From NCBI GenBank assembly GCA_036518955.1, contig DATDMG010000146.1:1-7821 (forward strand): a DNA stretch of 7,821 nucleotides. The letters run 5' to 3'. Source of the DNA: DATDMG01 sp036518955 (lineage in GTDB: Bacteria > Actinomycetota > Actinomycetes > Actinomycetales > Kineosporiaceae). The position numbers and the translations under genes were made by a program. Below are positions 6,139 to 7,821 of the stretch, one piece after another. How positions within the stretch are numbered: position 1 is the first letter of the stretch; each line of letters begins with the position of its first letter. Below the pieces are notes generated by a model, which saw only the letters and a program-made list of their open reading frames with translations, was not told the origin of the DNA and searched no databases.

Positions 6139-6167
6139 CCAGACCAGCAGCGCTCGCGGGGGCGACG
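6114..6167 (+). repeat. 14-bp direct repeat, two copies 40 bp apart
   Basis: TCGCGGGGGCGACG occurs at 6114-6127 and again at 6154-6167. The first copy overlaps the left arm and loop of the 9-bp inverted repeat; the second lacks the partner arm. The 40-bp spacing is about four helical turns, so both copies face the same side of the DNA, which would suit paired protein binding. This is inference; low-complexity GC sequence could also produce it. Confidence 0.45.
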
Positions 6168-6227
6168 CTCCACCGGCCGCGGCGCTCCGGGGTGAGGCCG
6201 CCGACAGCGATGAGGGTTCACCAGGCG

Positions 6228-7217
6228 ATGCCGAAGACTGCGCTCATCACGGGGATCACAGGTCAGGACGGCTCCTATCTGGCGGAGTTGCTGCTGGAGA
6301 AGGGCTACGCCGTCCACGGCCTGATCCGCCGCGCGAGCACGTTCAACACGAGCCGGATAGACCACCTGTACCAGGACCCGCACGACCCGAGCGCGAGGCT
6401 CTTCCTCCACTACGCCGACCTCACCGACGCCTCGCGGCTCGTCACCCTCCTGGACTCCGTGCAGCCCGACGAGGTCTACAACCTCGCCGCCCAGTCGCAC
6501 GTGAAGGTCTCGTTCGACGAGCCCGAGTTCACCGGCCTGACGACGGGCATGGGGACGACGCGGCTGCTCGAGGCGATCCGCATGGTGGGCCTGAACTGCC
6601 GGTTCTACCAGGCGTCCAGCTCCGAGATGTTCGGCGCGTCGCCGCCGCCGCAGAACGAGGAGACCCCCTTCTACCCGCGCTCCCCGTACGGCGCGGCGAA
6701 GGTCTACAGCTACTGGATGACCCGCAACTACCGCGAGGCCTACGGGATGTTCGCCGTCAACGGCATCCTCTTCAACCACGAGAGCCCCCGCCGTGGCGAG
6801 ACCTTCGTGACTCGCAAGATCGCCATGGCGGCGGCCCGGATCGCCGCCGGCAAGCAGGACTACCTGTACCTGGGCAACCTGGACGCCGTCCGCGACTGGG
6901 GCTACGCCCCGGAGTACGTCAACGCCATGTGGCGCATGCTGCAACACGACGAGCCGGGCGACTACGTGGTGGCGACAGGGACGGCGTACACCGTGCGGGA
7001 CTTCGTCCAGTTCTGCTTCGAGGCGGTCGGCCTGGACTGGGAGCGGCATGTCCGCATCGACGAGCGCTACTTCCGCCCGACGGAGGTCGACTCCCTGATC
7101 GGTGACCCGAGCCTGTGCGAGAACAAGCTCGGCTGGCAGGCCGAGGTGTTCACACCCCAACTGGCCCACATCATGACTCAGCATGAGTTGTCGGCTCTGG
7201 ATGTCGGCCGGCAGTGA
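6228..7217 (+). CDS. gmd: GDP-mannose 4,6-dehydratase
   Basis: The enzyme converts GDP-D-mannose to GDP-4-keto-6-deoxy-D-mannose, the branch point to GDP-L-fucose, GDP-D-rhamnose and related deoxyhexoses, in the cytoplasm. The 329-aa product is a short-chain (extended SDR) protein of normal family length. The N-terminal nucleotide-binding motif is GITGQDG (residues 9-15). GLIRRASTFNTSRIDHLY (31-48) is a typical Gmd signature. The catalytic set is SSE (131-133, with Ser where many family members have Thr) and Tyr154-x3-Lys158 in SPYGAAK. FNHESPRRGETFVTRKI (182-198) and RDWGYAPEYV (222-231) are further family blocks. The ATG at 6228 matches the usual family start (MPKTALITG) with GAGGG 11 nt upstream; an in-frame ATG at 6210 is an alternative. 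The stop overlaps the alternative start of the next gene. Confidence 0.96.
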   Translation: MPKTALITGITGQDGSYLAELLLEKGYAVHGLIRRASTFNTSRIDHLYQDPHDPSARLFLHYADLTDASRLVTLLDSVQPDEVYNLAAQSHVKVSFDEPEFTGLTTGMGTTRLLEAIRMVGLNCRFYQASSSEMFGASPPPQNEETPFYPRSPYGAAKVYSYWMTRNYREAYGMFAVNGILFNHESPRRGETFVTRKIAMAAARIAAGKQDYLYLGNLDAVRDWGYAPEYVNAMWRMLQHDEPGDYVVATGTAYTVRDFVQFCFEAVGLDWERHVRIDERYFRPTEVDSLIGDPSLCENKLGWQAEVFTPQLAHIMTQHELSALDVGRQ

Positions 7218-7226
7218 GCATCGACC

Positions 7227-7231
7227 AGGGG
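7227..7231 (+). promoter_or_regulatory. Shine-Dalgarno favouring the 7241 start
   Basis: AGGGG lies 9 nt before the ATG at 7241. The competing GTG at 7214 has no clear ribosome site upstream, so this element tips the start choice for the aldo/keto reductase. Confidence 0.5.
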
Positions 7232-7240
7232 TCTGCCCCG

Positions 7241-7821
7241 ATGCCTGATTGCGCCTCGCGGACGCCGTCGTCCCGGATCGCGCTCGGGACCAGCCGGTTG
7301 CGCTCTGCCGGCGGCGGGCTGGACCAGGCGCAGGCGGTCCGCTTCGTGCAGGCCGCGTTCGATCTCGGGGTGACCACGTTCGACACAGCCAACATCTACG
7401 GCCAGGGCGACGCCGAGCGGGCGCTCGGCGTCGCCCTGGCCAGCCGCCGTGACAGCGTGTGCCTCAGCACCAAGGTCGGCTACGAGATGCCGGCCGTGGT
7501 CTCGGGCGCACGAGCCCTCAAGCCGTTCGTGCGGATGATGGCGACCCGGCTGCCGATCGTGCGCCGTGCGTCGCAGGCACTGCGAGGGCGAGCGGGCAAC
7601 GGCCGCGTCGAGGACGTGGGCGCGTTGACGGTAGCGGCGCGGGAGTCCCTGGCTCGCTTGCGCACGGATCATGTGGACGTCCTGTACCTGCACAGCCCCG
7701 AGCGGGTCACCGAACCGCTCGTTGCTTTCCTCTCCGACGCCGTCTCCTCAGGTCTGTGCCGCAAGGCGGGCGTCGCCGTGGCGGATGTCGACGTTGCCAG
7801 GGAGTGGGCGCGGACCGGCGT
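7241..7821 (+). CDS. Aldo/keto reductase family protein, 5' part
   Basis: An NAD(P)H-dependent oxidoreductase of the AKR (TIM-barrel) family; only the first 193 codons lie in the window. It begins with RIALGTSRL, then AFDLGVTTFDTANIYGQG and ALGVAL. The four catalytic residues are all visible: Asp48 (TTFDTA), Tyr53 (NIYG), Lys78 (STKVG) and His151 (YLHSP). LARLRTDHVDVLYLHSP is the usual AKR block. The ATG at 7241 is chosen for its AGGGG site; an in-frame GTG at 7214 overlaps the gmd stop as GTGA and would add nine residues. A stretch at about 90-125 rich in Arg and Ala separates the Lys and His motifs and is longer than in minimal AKRs. Its position after gmd suggests a role in sugar or surface-glycan metabolism, but the substrate cannot be read from the sequence. 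Confidence 0.9.
   Translation, partial: MPDCASRTPSSRIALGTSRLRSAGGGLDQAQAVRFVQAAFDLGVTTFDTANIYGQGDAERALGVALASRRDSVCLSTKVGYEMPAVVSGARALKPFVRMMATRLPIVRRASQALRGRAGNGRVEDVGALTVAARESLARLRTDHVDVLYLHSPERVTEPLVAFLSDAVSSGLCRKAGVAVADVDVAREWARTG

Larger units (their letters stand above)
5851..6227. other. Intergenic region between protease array and gmd
   Basis: No convincing plus-strand gene is seen here. The frame of gmd stays open upstream to 5916, but that translation is Arg/Ser/Pro-rich, resembles nothing recognised and lacks family support. The region contains the post-array hairpin (5853-5868), a minus-strand WD40-like relic (5897-5947), an AT-richer patch near 6069-6078, a strong inverted repeat (6113-6138) and a 14-bp direct repeat (6114-6127 and 6154-6167). 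It marks the boundary between two unrelated gene groups and most likely contains the gmd promoter. Confidence 0.6.

Noticed and set aside
5916..6227. N-terminal extension of gmd
   Set aside because: The frame is open but its translation matches no Gmd feature, while the family begins right at MPKTALITG; the open frame is a consequence of high GC.
5579..7105. Plus-strand open frame of 508 codons crossing copy D, the intergenic region and gmd
   Set aside because: It overlaps two recognised genes in the wrong frame and its translation is low-complexity Arg/Ala/Pro; it is a GC-driven shadow.

Overview
The window is very GC-rich and reads as an actinobacterial chromosome: third codon positions are mostly G or C, GTG-type starts occur, and long antisense shadow ORFs are open. 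The genus cannot be fixed from the sequence alone. Multicellular or soil actinobacteria (Streptomyces, Frankia or Micromonospora relatives) fit best, because they carry families of secreted proteases and WD40 proteins.

Positions 1-5850 hold a head-to-tail array of at least five paralogous genes, all on the plus strand. It comprises the 3' end of one copy (called Z here, 1-166) and four complete copies (A 208-1581, B 1623-2996, C 3060-4433, D 4477-5850). Every complete copy encodes exactly 457 residues. Each has an Arg-rich N-terminus with a hydrophobic export signal, a chymotrypsin-fold (S1, trypsin-like) protease domain with an intact His/Asp/Ser triad and no cysteine, a Ser/Pro/Gly/Arg-rich linker, and a C-terminal domain with six cysteines. 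The last of these cysteines is the final residue of the protein. Gaps between copies are 41-63 nt and each carries a Shine-Dalgarno sequence but no clear promoter or terminator, so the array is probably one transcript that starts upstream of the window.

The copies are nearly the same across the framework but differ in short stretches that, on the chymotrypsin fold, line the substrate cleft. The clearest is the segment just before the catalytic serine, including the positions corresponding to the floor of the S1 pocket. The rest shows mosaic sharing between non-adjacent copies, as expected from gene conversion. The likely reading is a family of exported proteases diversified for different substrates on a shared scaffold.

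Positions 5851-6227 are intergenic. They hold a small hairpin directly after the last protease, a short minus-strand relic resembling part of a WD40 repeat, an AT-richer patch, a perfect 9-bp inverted repeat and a 14-bp direct repeat.

From 6228 the content changes to nucleotide-sugar metabolism: a complete GDP-mannose 4,6-dehydratase gene (gmd), then an aldo/keto reductase gene that starts at the end of gmd and runs off the window. These two look translationally linked and probably belong to a deoxyhexose or surface-glycan locus continuing downstream. Nothing in the sequence links them functionally to the proteases.
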